64,000 bases of DNA, taken from positions 114,945-178,944 of the forward strand of contig JAHCMI010000006.1 of the NCBI GenBank assembly GCA_019192545.1, written 5' to 3'. Of the stretch, positions 54,049 to 63,316 are shown one piece after another. A program made the position numbers and the translations under genes. The notes beneath the pieces are model-generated. The model was given only the letters and a program-made list of their open reading frames with translations. It made no database searches and had not been told where the DNA came from. This DNA is from Rivularia sp. MS3. GTDB lineage: Bacteria; Cyanobacteriota; Cyanobacteriia; Cyanobacteriales; Nostocaceae. The first letter of the stretch is position 1. Every line of letters begins with the position of its first letter.

Positions 54049-54828
54049 TTACAAAGACTGCTGAATACCACCCGTGATTCTAAAATCAGGGGAATCATCA
54101 GTTAATCCTATTCCAGCACCAACAGACCAAACTGTCAGCGGTGTAGCTTGTTGACGAATACCCAATTCTAGGATGTATGCATCTTCATTTTTCTCTTCTT
54201 CTTGTTCGTAAGCCAAGTCTGTCACCAATATAGTGGATGAACCCAAGCGACGACTATAACCAGCAATAGCTTTAAATCTATTACTTCTTTCTCCACTCTG
54301 TTTGGAACTGTTATAGGTATAGCCGACATTAAGATGAAGTCTATCTAAATTGGTTCCGGCACCTAAAGTCTTAGTCATAATTAACTTCACTTTAGGATCA
54401 ACACCTGCGCTATCTGACCCTGTTGGAAAGTCTGCACCTACCGCAACCGCAAAAGCTGGAGTCTTTAAAGATTCAGCATTGAAGTTGTACAGAAATTCTA
54501 CTCCCGCATCACCAATACCGTCATCTTCTGCTGAACCAAATTGAAAAGGAACCGAAATTGTAGCTTGGGTATTGGGAGCGATACCGTATTCTACACGAGG
54601 TTCGATGACAAAACTATCTTTACCGTTAATGCGATCGTACTTAGTTACTCCCTGTAATTCTATTCCTTTGTAGGGTATGGGGTATGCATCTTCAACTTCT
54701 GTTGGTAATCCTTCTTCTAAGTTTAAATGGTCGGCAGCTTGAGCGGTTTTAGGAAAAGAAATAATCGCTGTTAATCCCAATAACAATCCAGCTATGATAC
54801 CTGTACGTTTCAATTTTTGTATATTCAT
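54049..54828 (-). CDS. Outer-membrane beta-barrel-like protein (phenol/MetA-type transporter fold)
   Basis: The 259-residue protein has a signal peptide (to KTAQAA) and a run of amphipathic strands ending in Leu, with FVIEPRVEYGIAPNTQATISVPFQFG and GDAGVEFLYNFNAES, the pattern of the transporter family related to the MetA-pathway outer-membrane proteins. It may form a pore. Its neighbours suggest a role in copper resistance, comparable to CopB-type outer-membrane proteins, but this is inference. Confidence 0.65.
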   Translation of the reverse strand: MNIQKLKRTGIIAGLLLGLTAIISFPKTAQAADHLNLEEGLPTEVEDAYPIPYKGIELQGVTKYDRINGKDSFVIEPRVEYGIAPNTQATISVPFQFGSAEDDGIGDAGVEFLYNFNAESLKTPAFAVAVGADFPTGSDSAGVDPKVKLIMTKTLGAGTNLDRLHLNVGYTYNSSKQSGERSNRFKAIAGYSRRLGSSTILVTDLAYEQEEEKNEDAYILELGIRQQATPLTVWSVGAGIGLTDDSPDFRITGGIQQSL

Positions 54829-54869
54829 AAATGTAGAGATTGTACGATTTTAGATTTTGGATTTTGCGG

Positions 54870-54975
54870 AAAGTTGCGGTGCGGTGAAGCATTGCGGTCT
54901 TGGGGGTTTCCCCCATGAGCAAATGCTGAACCCGAAGGGGGGTTCCCCCCGTTGAGCAAACTTTTCAAGACGGAT
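54870..54975. repeat. GC-rich interspersed repeat
   Basis: GGGGGTTTCCCCC and GGGGGGTTCCCCCC palindromes with GAGCAAATGCTGAACCC; flanked by ATTTTAGATTTTGGATT units. Non-coding. Confidence 0.6.
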
Positions 54976-55050
54976 TTTAGATTGTGTTTATAAAACAATC
55001 ATTTTCTAACTGATTTTCGTAGTGAGAGCCAGACAGCTTTCTAATAGCTA

Positions 55051-56472
55051 TTACTTTTGAGTTTGTGCCAAAATATCTTGTGCAGAGGGTTCGGTATCCA
55101 TTGATATAGATTCGATATCGGGTAAATTACCGTATTTCTCTTGCCAACCTTTGAGCATCGTTTCTACCATCATCGAATTAATCTTTCCTGGCTCCATTGC
55201 TTCAGGTGACATTTTCATATTTGGCATCAAAACTTTCATCGCATCCATCCAAGAACCAGGAATTTCCCCTTCCTGAATGCCGGGAGTTAATTTCATTTTT
55301 AATTGAGCCATCATCTTTTTATGCATTTCTTGGCTCATCCCACCATTCATTTGATTCATGTTGCCTTGCATGGATGACATTCCCGAATTCATTCCACCTT
55401 TCATCGAAGCGTGCATCATTGGCATCATTTCTTGCATCATTTCCATCATCATCCGAGTCATTGAGCCATCAGCACTTTTTGCCCATTCGTCGTAAGCTAA
55501 AGGATTAAAATCGGGTTTTGGTGTAGTAAATTTGCGGGCTAGTTTCTCATCTCCCTGTTGATAGCCTAAAGCCTTAAGAACGCGATAAAGTTCGGCTCGC
55601 TTTTGCTCAATTGTCCAACCGTCATAAGCAAAGATATCGTAGGTGATACCGTGGAGCATATGCAGGTTATCGAAAACATTTGCAGTTTCTGGAGATAAAC
55701 GGCTATAGCGTGGGGAACCTTCGCGACTGAGCAACATTCGCATCGGTGGATTAGGAATTACCTCGTTTTGGAATACATCTTCCATTTGGTTGAGCATTTT
55801 GTCTTGCTCCGAATCATTTCCGCCAATCATCATTGATTCATAAATCGCCGGATGCCACCAGTGAGCGGCGTAAAAGAAGTTATTGTTTTTAGGATAATAG
55901 TTGCGGGTGAGACTAAAATAAGGTTTCATCATTACCCCAGCACGACGCATAGTGACATCTAGCGGTGCGGGAGAAAGAGCAACGTCTTTGTATGTAGATT
56001 TATAGTATTCATAAATCTTTTTCAGTTCCTTTTCCTTCTGACTCCAAGGAATATCCTTGTCTGCCAAAATATCTTCTGTAGTTTCGTGTAATAGATGAAC
56101 CGCATCAATAGTACGGAACAGTCGCCAAGTAGCCCTTGCTGTATAAGGAGCGTACAACTCCATTGTTGGTTCTACACGGGGTGGTTTGTTGTAGTGAGAT
56201 AAAACTTGCTTGTATAACTTGTCATCTTCTAAAGCATGACGCTCAAAAGGAGTTAAAAGCAACACATCATGCAGTTTGCTGTGAGCAAAGTGTAATGCAC
56301 CTGCAACTCGGTAACTACGACGGTGACGATTATAGAAAGACAGTCGGTAGGGAGTGCGTGGATGCGCTATTGACTTTCGTTGTTCTGCTTGTACGGTAAA
56401 TTGTGTAGCGGAAATAATAGTGGTTGCAGTTGCGATCGCAATCACAACTTTTTTAATTAGCTGATTTTTCAT
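55051..56472 (-). CDS. Large secreted His/Met-rich protein, family not recognised
   Basis: The 473-residue protein has a signal peptide (to about residue 30), an N-terminal half rich in His, Tyr and Arg (YNRHRRSYRVAGALHFAHSKLH, WHPAIYESMM) and a Met-rich segment at about 335-400 (MMMEMMQEMMPMMHASM, MNSGMSSMQGNMNQMN). Nothing in it matches an enzyme I know. Its composition and position next to copRS suggest extracytoplasmic copper binding, a larger relative in style, not in sequence, of the two Met/His-rich proteins. No regulatory box was found in front of it on its own strand. Confidence 0.7.
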   Translation of the reverse strand: MKNQLIKKVVIAIATATTIISATQFTVQAEQRKSIAHPRTPYRLSFYNRHRRSYRVAGALHFAHSKLHDVLLLTPFERHALEDDKLYKQVLSHYNKPPRVEPTMELYAPYTARATWRLFRTIDAVHLLHETTEDILADKDIPWSQKEKELKKIYEYYKSTYKDVALSPAPLDVTMRRAGVMMKPYFSLTRNYYPKNNNFFYAAHWWHPAIYESMMIGGNDSEQDKMLNQMEDVFQNEVIPNPPMRMLLSREGSPRYSRLSPETANVFDNLHMLHGITYDIFAYDGWTIEQKRAELYRVLKALGYQQGDEKLARKFTTPKPDFNPLAYDEWAKSADGSMTRMMMEMMQEMMPMMHASMKGGMNSGMSSMQGNMNQMNGGMSQEMHKKMMAQLKMKLTPGIQEGEIPGSWMDAMKVLMPNMKMSPEAMEPGKINSMMVETMLKGWQEKYGNLPDIESISMDTEPSAQDILAQTQK

Positions 56473-56606
56473 ACTTAACTAGTTTCTAACAAAACAATAT
56501 TGATTCGTATTTCTGCTGTCTAATAGTTTGGCAATTACTTATGAAATCATAGCAATTGCTATTTTATTTATTAAAATAATTTTTAACCCGTTTTAGGGGT
56601 ATGCAA

Positions 56607-56623
56607 TTTCATCTTAATTTCAT
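56607..56623 (+). promoter_or_regulatory. CopR-type direct repeat (TTTCAT-N5-TTTCAT)
   Basis: Perfect half sites, 10 bp, then CATACT at 56634-56639. 58 bp before the gene at 56681; divergent from the Met-rich gene ending at 55051. Confidence 0.75.
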
Positions 56624-56680
56624 AAGTATCCATCATACTCAACACTGTAAGGCTGAAGAATTTAGTAACTCATAAAAAAG

Positions 56681-57067
56681 ATGAAATTACAACCTCGTAA
56701 AATTATCTTCATTGGCTCGATACTATTAGTTGGAGCGTTAATACAGGCTTTACCTTTAAAAGCTCACGACAGACGGTTTCACGTACCAAAGAAAACTAAC
56801 GAACCAAAAATAGAAAAAGTAATCCCGGAAACAAAATTAGATTCAAATTCATCGAATTCATCTCAAACATCTGAGATAAATAAGCCGGAAGTCATAGATA
56901 GTAATTCATTAGAAGAAAAAAATACTGAAAATAAAACTCTTAACTCTGTAGATGCATCTGAAGCAAATAATATAAGCCTTGTACCAAAACCGGGAGAAAT
57001 AATTTTTTCACTACTTATAGGAGGAACTTTATTACTTTATTATATTAAACAAAAAATTTATAAATGA
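56681..57067 (+). CDS. Exported single-pass protein under a CopR-type box
   Basis: The 128-residue protein has a signal peptide (to LPLKA), a short HDRRFHVPKK segment, a long low-complexity acidic/Asn/Ser linker and a C-terminal helix with VPKPGEIIFSLLIGGTLLLYYI and a basic end, similar to a sorting or anchor segment. Not recognised. Followed in the same direction by the small PepSY-like gene. Confidence 0.65.
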   Translation: MKLQPRKIIFIGSILLVGALIQALPLKAHDRRFHVPKKTNEPKIEKVIPETKLDSNSSNSSQTSEINKPEVIDSNSLEEKNTENKTLNSVDASEANNISLVPKPGEIIFSLLIGGTLLLYYIKQKIYK

Positions 57068-57156
57068 AATATTTATATTTATAGTTTTCTATTGCTATCC
57101 GACACAACTATTTTCGACTATCTGAATATATATTTATTACAGTCAAACTGCTAACT

Positions 57157-57456
57157 ATGTCATTAAATAAGGCTCGTATCCGTCAACTGCACTCGTTGTT
57201 TGCTCCAATAATGCTATTACCCGTAATACTAACTTTGATTACGGGTTCTCTGTTTCAGATAGCAGTAGTTACTGGTAAAAGTGAAGAATTTCTCTGGCTT
57301 CTAGAATGGCATAGAGGTAAATTTGGTCGTATCAATTTAGAAATAATTTATCCATTTGTAAATGCTTTTGGTTTGCTCATGCTTGCCATTACGGGAATTA
57401 CTATGTGGTTTCAAACACGTCCGCGTAAAAATAAATCAAATACATTTAAAAGCTAG
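57157..57456 (+). CDS. Small PepSY-TM-like membrane protein, second copy
   Basis: The 99-residue protein has two helices (about 16-38 and 66-86) with RQLHSLFAPIM and LEWHRGKFG histidines, similar in layout to 15993-16274 (YPxxNGLGLL versus YPFVNAFGLL). It is probably cotranscribed with 56681-57067 from the CopR-type box. Reductase or haem-related function is inference. Confidence 0.62.
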   Translation: MSLNKARIRQLHSLFAPIMLLPVILTLITGSLFQIAVVTGKSEEFLWLLEWHRGKFGRINLEIIYPFVNAFGLLMLAITGITMWFQTRPRKNKSNTFKS

Positions 57457-57653
57457 ATTTATATATTGTGAAAACTTTCATAACAAATAGCATGGGGATA
57501 AGTCGAAACCACGATGCTGAATCATACTCGATAGATGCATAGAGTAAACAAAGGAGATACTATAGTAGTACTTAATTACTAAAGCATGACAAGAAATAAC
57601 TTCCATTACAGCAAGTATCTTGTATAATATGTGCGCTGTCTTTGCCAAAGTAG

Positions 57654-57989
57654 ATGTCCAGCGCATACCAAGTTAATCCACAAAAAGTAAACGCTACTCC
57701 CAAGCAAGAATCAATCATGGGAGTGGTTGAGCGCTTAACCTATCACTCCGAAGAGTCGGGTTATACCGTAGCGCAGTTGCAGCGTCCCAAGGTATCGGAA
57801 TTAACTACAATTACGGGCAGTTTTGCAGGTATTCAGCCAGGACAAACACTTCAGTTAAATGGTTTCTGGCGAGAACATCCCCAATACGGTTTGCAATTTC
57901 AAGTTACTAACTATAAGGAAACCAAACCAGCGACAATCACCGGAATAGAAAAGTATTTGGGCAGCGGTTTAATAAAAGGGGTTGGTCCA
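57654..57989 (+). pseudogene. recD2: 5' end of recD2, cut by a mobile element
   Basis: The frame starts MSSAYQVNPQKVNATPKQ and matches the N-terminal OB-like domain of RecD2 (GVVERLTYHSEESGYTVAQL, GFWREHPQYGLQFQVTNY, LGSGLIKGVGP). Similarity stops at GVGP, near 57989, where VTAKR would be expected; the frame then reads six foreign residues to a TAG at 58010. The helicase core is absent from the window. It would be a non-functional stub. Confidence 0.85.
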
Positions 57990-58092
57990 TTACAACAACA
58001 ACAATTTTAGATTCTACAATAAAGAAAAACAACAACAACAGTCTCAGGTTTTGTGCTAAAGTTATAATCTCAAACATTCCACAATGTAAGAA

Positions 58093-59202
58093 GTGGTGAA
58101 GATAGAAAGAGCAATAGATCCTCATACCTGCAAGAGGTTCTGCTGCATATTTGACTCAGAAACTTGTTTACCAATCGAACCAATCCAGCGATATCTCAAC
58201 TATTGTCGTAAGCGACAATTAGCACCAAATACAGTCAACACCTACGCTTGTCGGCTCAAAGATTTTTGGCAATGGCTAGAATACAAATCTCTTGATTGGC
58301 AGGAGGTTGGATTATACGAGTTAGCTGAATTTACAAACTGGTATCTCCTTGGTGGGGAAGTAGAAGTCATCTCAGAAGAATTTAGGGAAATTGTGTCCAA
58401 ACGTAGTCCACGCACGGTTAATCTAGCTATCACAGCTGTACAAGCTTTCTATGAATTCCACACTATAGAAGGTAGGGTTAATGAAAAAGATTTCACCAAG
58501 TTAGCTCATGGTTGGCGCAAACGGGGCGGTTTCTTACAAGGTATTTTTAAAAGCAGTCCGACCAAAATAAAACGGATTAAGGTTAAAGAACCCAAAACCT
58601 TTCCTGGTTGCCTAAGTGATGAGCAAATTACTCAATTAGCTAATGCTTGTTACAGCTATAGAGACCGTCTGATAATCATGCTCTTGAGAGAAACAGGAAT
58701 TAGAAGAGGAGAATTGTTAGGATTACATTTGCTAGATGTTGAAGACTTTGATATTAGAGGAAGAATTCGTATTGTACGACGGGATAATAATCCTAATGGA
58801 GCCACAGCCAAAGGTGCAGAAAGAGAAATCCCTGTCCTACATAATCGAGATGCTCTCCAAGAAACGTTTCATGCTTATCTACTTCAAGAATATCCCCCCG
58901 AAGCCGAGAAGCTAGGTCACTCCATGCTTTTTGTAAATCTAGATGGACAATACATTGGAAAACCGATGTCTAGTGCCAGATTAAATAGCCTCTTCTATCA
59001 ACTAGAGAAAAGAACAGGAATAAGAGCCTATCCTCATCTTTTTAGACACACTTTTGCGACAAAAATGCTACGAGCGGGCTACCTAGACCAATATGTACAG
59101 CAGTTATTAGGTCATAAATCCATTGCTACCACCAAAGACATCTACAGCCATGTGCTAGATGAAATGACATTAGAGCAATACATTAAAGGAGAAGAAGTGT
59201 AA
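58093..59202 (+). CDS. Tyrosine recombinase 1 (TnpA-like)
   Basis: The 369-residue recombinase begins with GTG and has a core-binding domain (about 30-150) and a catalytic domain with [13 protein letters not shown] (first Arg), a Lys region in [17 protein letters not shown] (His/Arg), [10 protein letters not shown] (His) and the nucleophile Tyr in DIYSHV. All catalytic residues are present. Its last base overlaps the next start (TAATG). Confidence 0.9.
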   Translation: MVKIERAIDPHTCKRFCCIFDSETCLPIEPIQRYLNYCRKRQLAPNTVNTYACRLKDFWQWLEYKSLDWQEVGLYELAEFTNWYLLGGEVEVISEEFREIVSKRSPRTVNLAITAVQAFYEFHTIEGRVNEKDFTKLAHGWRKRGGFLQGIFKSSPTKIKRIKVKEPKTFPGCLSDEQITQLANACYSYRDRLIIMLLRETGIRRGELLGLHLLDVEDFDIRGRIRIVRRDNNPNGATAKGAEREIPVLHNRDALQETFHAYLLQEYPPEAEKLGHSMLFVNLDGQYIGKPMSSARLNSLFYQLEKRTGIRAYPHLFRHTFATKMLRAGYLDQYVQQLLGHKSIATTKDIYSHVLDEMTLEQYIKGEEV

Positions 59203-60659
59203 TGGAAGAGGCATTTTCTTATGAAGTGTTAAGACAGCGATTAGTCTCGTCTGAATTAGGAGGAGAGTTTTTACAAGACCCATTGATGGAAAAAGATGTT
59301 TGGCTAGTTACAGAACTTGGTTATTCTGAAGAAGAAGCAATAATTAGAGGAACTCGCAATTTTTATTTTCAGGATTTCTCACTACCTTGGTTAAAATTAT
59401 TAGCGAAATTAACTGCTAAGGCAAGTGCTAGGGAAAAAACTTCTTTGAGTGTAACGAGAAAACGAGTGGATTATCTAAAACAACTTAATGTTTTTTTAGA
59501 ATTGCAAGGATATAGGCAGCCAGATTTAATAACCAATACTTTATTACAAAAATTCGTGAATCAAGGCAGCCAAGTACATCGTAATACGACTTTAGCTTAC
59601 GCTATCAAACTATGGAGAGAAGAAAAATGGGTTGAGTTTAATTACGCGCCGAGTAAATATCAGAAATCAACACCTAAAATAGAAACTATTCCTGAAGAAG
59701 TTCTTTATCAAATTTACAACAAGTTTGATTTATTTCCTCCGCCATTTGAGAGATTATTTAGACTTCAATTAGTCTTAGGATGTCGTATTGGAGAACTTCA
59801 AATAATGCCTCGCCAATGCCTAAAACAAGAAGGTAATCAGTGGTTTATTCAACGCTGGATAGAAAAGCGAAAACATTGGCGCTTCTATCAAATCCACCCA
59901 TTAGTAGCTGAATTAGTTAGAGAACAGCAGAAATTTTTAAATAGCCAGTTTGGTTATAATTCGGACTTTGATAAATTATTTTGTAAAACTTCTACAGCCA
60001 ACAAAGATGGTGCAAAACGAGGAAAGCGATTTGAAATTGACCCCATCTATTTACCGGAATTACTAGCAAGCACAACCATTAACCCTTGGCTAAAAGATTT
60101 CAGCGAAAAAGCAGACCTCAAAGATAAGCATAGCAATAGATTTTATCTAAAAAGCCATCAATTTCGTCGCACAAAAGCAAGTATCATGGCACACTGCGAG
60201 ACAGAAGATGAATACATTGCTGTGGTTTTAGGTCATGGTTCTTTAGATCAATTACCTCACTACCGCAAACGCTCAATTGAAAAGCTAGAGAAAGATGCTT
60301 CTACTAAAGGCTATGTCGATATGTATGGGCGAGTTACTTCCTTCAAACCGAGAAAACTTAGGTACGAAAAATTAGCTGAATTATTAAAAGTTAGTACTCC
60401 TTTAGGTGAATGTCACCGACCTATTATGTTAGGTGATTGCCAGTATCGCTATGCTTGTTTGAGTTGTAATCATCATAGAGTAACTAAGACAGATAAAACT
60501 AAATTAGAAAGCGATGTTCAACAATTAAAGCTAGATTTACAACAAGCTCAAAATAAGAAAGAACAACGAAGAGTCACCGAGATAAATCGTTTACTAGAAC
60601 TGCTTTCGACTCGATTACAAGGCTTGAACAAATTAGATTTAATTGAATTGGGAGAGTAA
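59202..60659 (+). CDS. Tyrosine recombinase 2 (TnpB-like)
   Basis: The 485-residue recombinase has LVLGCRIGELQIMP, SHQFRRTKASIMAH and VLGHGSLDQLPHYRKRS, with the His-Arg box as QFRR and the nucleophile as HY. A Cys-rich C-terminal tail (CQYRYACLSCNHHRV) and a terminal coiled coil follow. This layout matches the second recombinase of Tn554-type elements. Confidence 0.88.
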   Translation: MEEAFSYEVLRQRLVSSELGGEFLQDPLMEKDVWLVTELGYSEEEAIIRGTRNFYFQDFSLPWLKLLAKLTAKASAREKTSLSVTRKRVDYLKQLNVFLELQGYRQPDLITNTLLQKFVNQGSQVHRNTTLAYAIKLWREEKWVEFNYAPSKYQKSTPKIETIPEEVLYQIYNKFDLFPPPFERLFRLQLVLGCRIGELQIMPRQCLKQEGNQWFIQRWIEKRKHWRFYQIHPLVAELVREQQKFLNSQFGYNSDFDKLFCKTSTANKDGAKRGKRFEIDPIYLPELLASTTINPWLKDFSEKADLKDKHSNRFYLKSHQFRRTKASIMAHCETEDEYIAVVLGHGSLDQLPHYRKRSIEKLEKDASTKGYVDMYGRVTSFKPRKLRYEKLAELLKVSTPLGECHRPIMLGDCQYRYACLSCNHHRVTKTDKTKLESDVQQLKLDLQQAQNKKEQRRVTEINRLLELLSTRLQGLNKLDLIELGE

Positions 60660-60663
60660 ATTA

Positions 60664-62481
60664 ATGAGAAAACATAAATATCCAGCTATTTCCGTTCATG
60701 AAACTCTCGGAGGTCAATTAGAAGTAAATTGGAAAAAAGAATATAACAATGAATTTTCCTGTCCTTATTGTAATTTAGGAAGGCTAAGCAATGCCTTCTA
60801 CAACAGCAAGAATATTTGTCGCTTAGTTTTAAGATGCGATTCTTGTAGGACAGATGTTTGCCTTACCGATTCGGTTCATGCTCGCATTTACCGCTATCGT
60901 CCTAATATAGAATGTCCCAATCCCCTTTGTACTGAAATTGGGCATGATGGACAAAAAGGATGGATATACCATATAGGAAACGGTTCTAGTGATTCTAAAT
61001 GTTATTTTTGTAGAATTACTTTTAAATCGGATGCGATTGGATCTCAAAGTTGGATTGCTAAATCAATCAAGAATGATATATTACCATTCGACTTTGATAG
61101 AGATACTTGGGATTTAAAAAATTTCTTTGAAAATACCTGTCAACGCAATATTTACTTTAAAGATATCTCTCCTGAATGGTATTGCTTAGAAGTCAAAAAA
61201 TATTTGTATCATCTATTAAAGTTAAAAATATATTCTTCCAGTGCTTGTATCTCAAAAAAACTCCCAGTACTGAGACAGTTTGGAAAAATTTTAAAGATAG
61301 ATGAAGTTGAAGATTATAAGAGTATTACTCGTAAATCAATACTCAGCTTTTTAGATAGTTGTAAAGGGAATAAAAATGTCACAATTAATCGGAAATTATC
61401 TGACCTTAAATATTTTTTTTAATGGATGGGATTGTCAGCATCTAATTTAGTTTTAAATCGCGATTTTCTAAAAGTAAATAGCGATGAAATTACTTGGTTA
61501 GATGAAGTAACTCGTACTAGAATTAAGCAGAATTTAGCAAAAATTCCTGATTTTATTGCCCGACATTACTTAATCCAAGAATATACAGCTGCTAGGGTTA
61601 GAGATGTTTGTCAAATGCCTTTTGACTGTCTAGTAGAAGAAGATGGTACATGGTATATCATGTTTTTTCAGCAAAAAACAAAACGGTGGCAACGAATACC
61701 AGCGACTCGTGAAATTAGAAGAGTTGTGGAAGAACAACAGCAATGGATTCGGCAAACTATTGGTTTGGAATACTCGTATCTGTTTTGCCATTTTAGGACT
61801 ATAAAAGCTATTTCTTATCCTAAATTTTTGAATATAAAACCTTTACCATTTCCACCCAAAGTAGACGGAATTAAGAACCCGATGACTCGTATAATTCGTA
61901 TGCTTATAGAAAATGAAAATATTCTTGATGCTAATGGTCAAAAGCCTTACTTCACTGGCAAAATTACTCGTCCAAGCCGATTACAAGAAATCAGAGTGAA
62001 ACATGGAATAGAAGCTGCCCAACTTTATGCAGATCATAAACGCAGCAGAACAACATTCCAACATTATACTCCTCCAACTTTAGAAGAAGTAGCATCCGTT
62101 GACTTACCCTTCCAAAAACTCCTACTCAATCCTGACAACAAGTTTCTACCTTGGCAATCTTTACCTGAGAGCCTACTTAAAAACCCCAAGGCTCATGAGC
62201 TTGATTTAGAAATCCCACCTCGCTTAGTAGTTTACGGACATTGTGCTTTAGACCCCAAAACACCTTGCCCTATAAACCTTTTCCCCAAATGCTACGGCTG
62301 TTCTAGTTTTCGTCCCAGTACGGATAAATTACCCTTATACGAACGCCAGTATCAAGGAGAACAACAAAGACTAGCAGAAGCACAACAAGTAGGTGCAGAA
62401 TTAGTGCAAGAAGAAGCTAAAGCAACTATTGAAGCGATGGATAAATGGCTACCTGAGTTGAGGAGCATAGCCAATGGTTAA
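60664..62481 (+). pseudogene. Tyrosine recombinase 3 with in-frame TAA
   Basis: The ATG at 60664 (MRKHKYPAIS) has a GGGAG site and lies 4 bp after the previous stop. The first part (252 residues) has two zinc-binding clusters (CPYCNLG ... CDSC, CPNPLC ... CYFC) and a core-binding domain. A TAA at 61420-61422 after a run of T interrupts it, but the same frame resumes WMGLSASNLVLNRDF to 62481 with the catalytic part (AARVRDVCQMP, GIEAAQLYADHKRSRTTFQHY) and a Cys tail (CPINLFPKCYGC). If no readthrough occurs the recombinase is split. Confidence 0.8.
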
Positions 62482-63316
62482 TAGAGAAAAACAAGCCTTG
62501 GTTCTGCGACGTACCCAAGCTTCGAGAAAAGAACAAAAAAAGAAACAAGTATTAAAAGCAATTCAGGAGATTATAGAAAATTCACAACCTCTTACTTTTA
62601 AAAATATAGCTACTGTCGCTGGTTGTTCAGTTTCTTATCTTTACAAATGGAATGATATCAAAGCTTATATTCACGAACTACAGCAAGATAAGGAAACTAC
62701 TTTAAACAAGATTGAAAATCCAGAACGATTATATCAACCCCACAGTCTTAAAACCTTACATCAAGCAGCATCATGTAAAATTCGTAATTTAGAAGAGGAA
62801 ATTAGAGAGTTAAAACGTCAGAATGAAATTCTTAGGGGTCATGTCGCTGAAATTTATGAAATAAGAGATGAAAATGAAAGGCTACTAACAAAGTTGAGAG
62901 AGTTAACAATTGCTAATAATAAAAGTAATAAGGTCGTTCCAATACAATCTCCTATTAAAGTTTCTTCTAACGAATCAAAGTTAACTAGCAATGATACTCC
63001 AGTATCGGTGATTAATTATATCAAAGCAATGGGTATTAAAGTAACGAAAAAGTTAAGAGAAGAAATAAACTTGAGAGACATAGAAAAAGTAAAGTTATCC
63101 ATTGAAGCTTATAAGCAGTATCGGGATAATCATGAAGTAAAAAGTCCTGCTGCTTGTTTACTTTCAATGATTTGTGATGAAGCCGAACCAAATAGTGAAA
63201 ATAAACCGGATAAGCCTCAAATCTATATTTTTACTGCTCCTTTACCAAAAGAAGAATTAGTCCCTTTAGACAAACTTAAACAACTAAGTAATCTTTTTAA
63301 TCAAGATAATGATTGA
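62474..63316 (+). CDS. TnpC-like coiled-coil protein with a replication-type C-terminus
   Basis: The 280-residue protein overlaps the previous gene by 8 bp. It has an N-terminal HTH-like segment (KNIATVAGCSVSYLYKW), a long coiled coil (about 105-155), typical of Tn554 TnpC/DUF6262 accessory proteins, and an extra C-terminal part NLRDIEKVKLSIEAYKQYRD...SPAACLLSMICDEAEPN that resembles the helical ends of replication initiators or helicase loaders. That last similarity is tentative. Confidence 0.72.
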   Translation: MVNREKQALVLRRTQASRKEQKKKQVLKAIQEIIENSQPLTFKNIATVAGCSVSYLYKWNDIKAYIHELQQDKETTLNKIENPERLYQPHSLKTLHQAASCKIRNLEEEIRELKRQNEILRGHVAEIYEIRDENERLLTKLRELTIANNKSNKVVPIQSPIKVSSNESKLTSNDTPVSVINYIKAMGIKVTKKLREEINLRDIEKVKLSIEAYKQYRDNHEVKSPAACLLSMICDEAEPNSENKPDKPQIYIFTAPLPKEELVPLDKLKQLSNLFNQDND

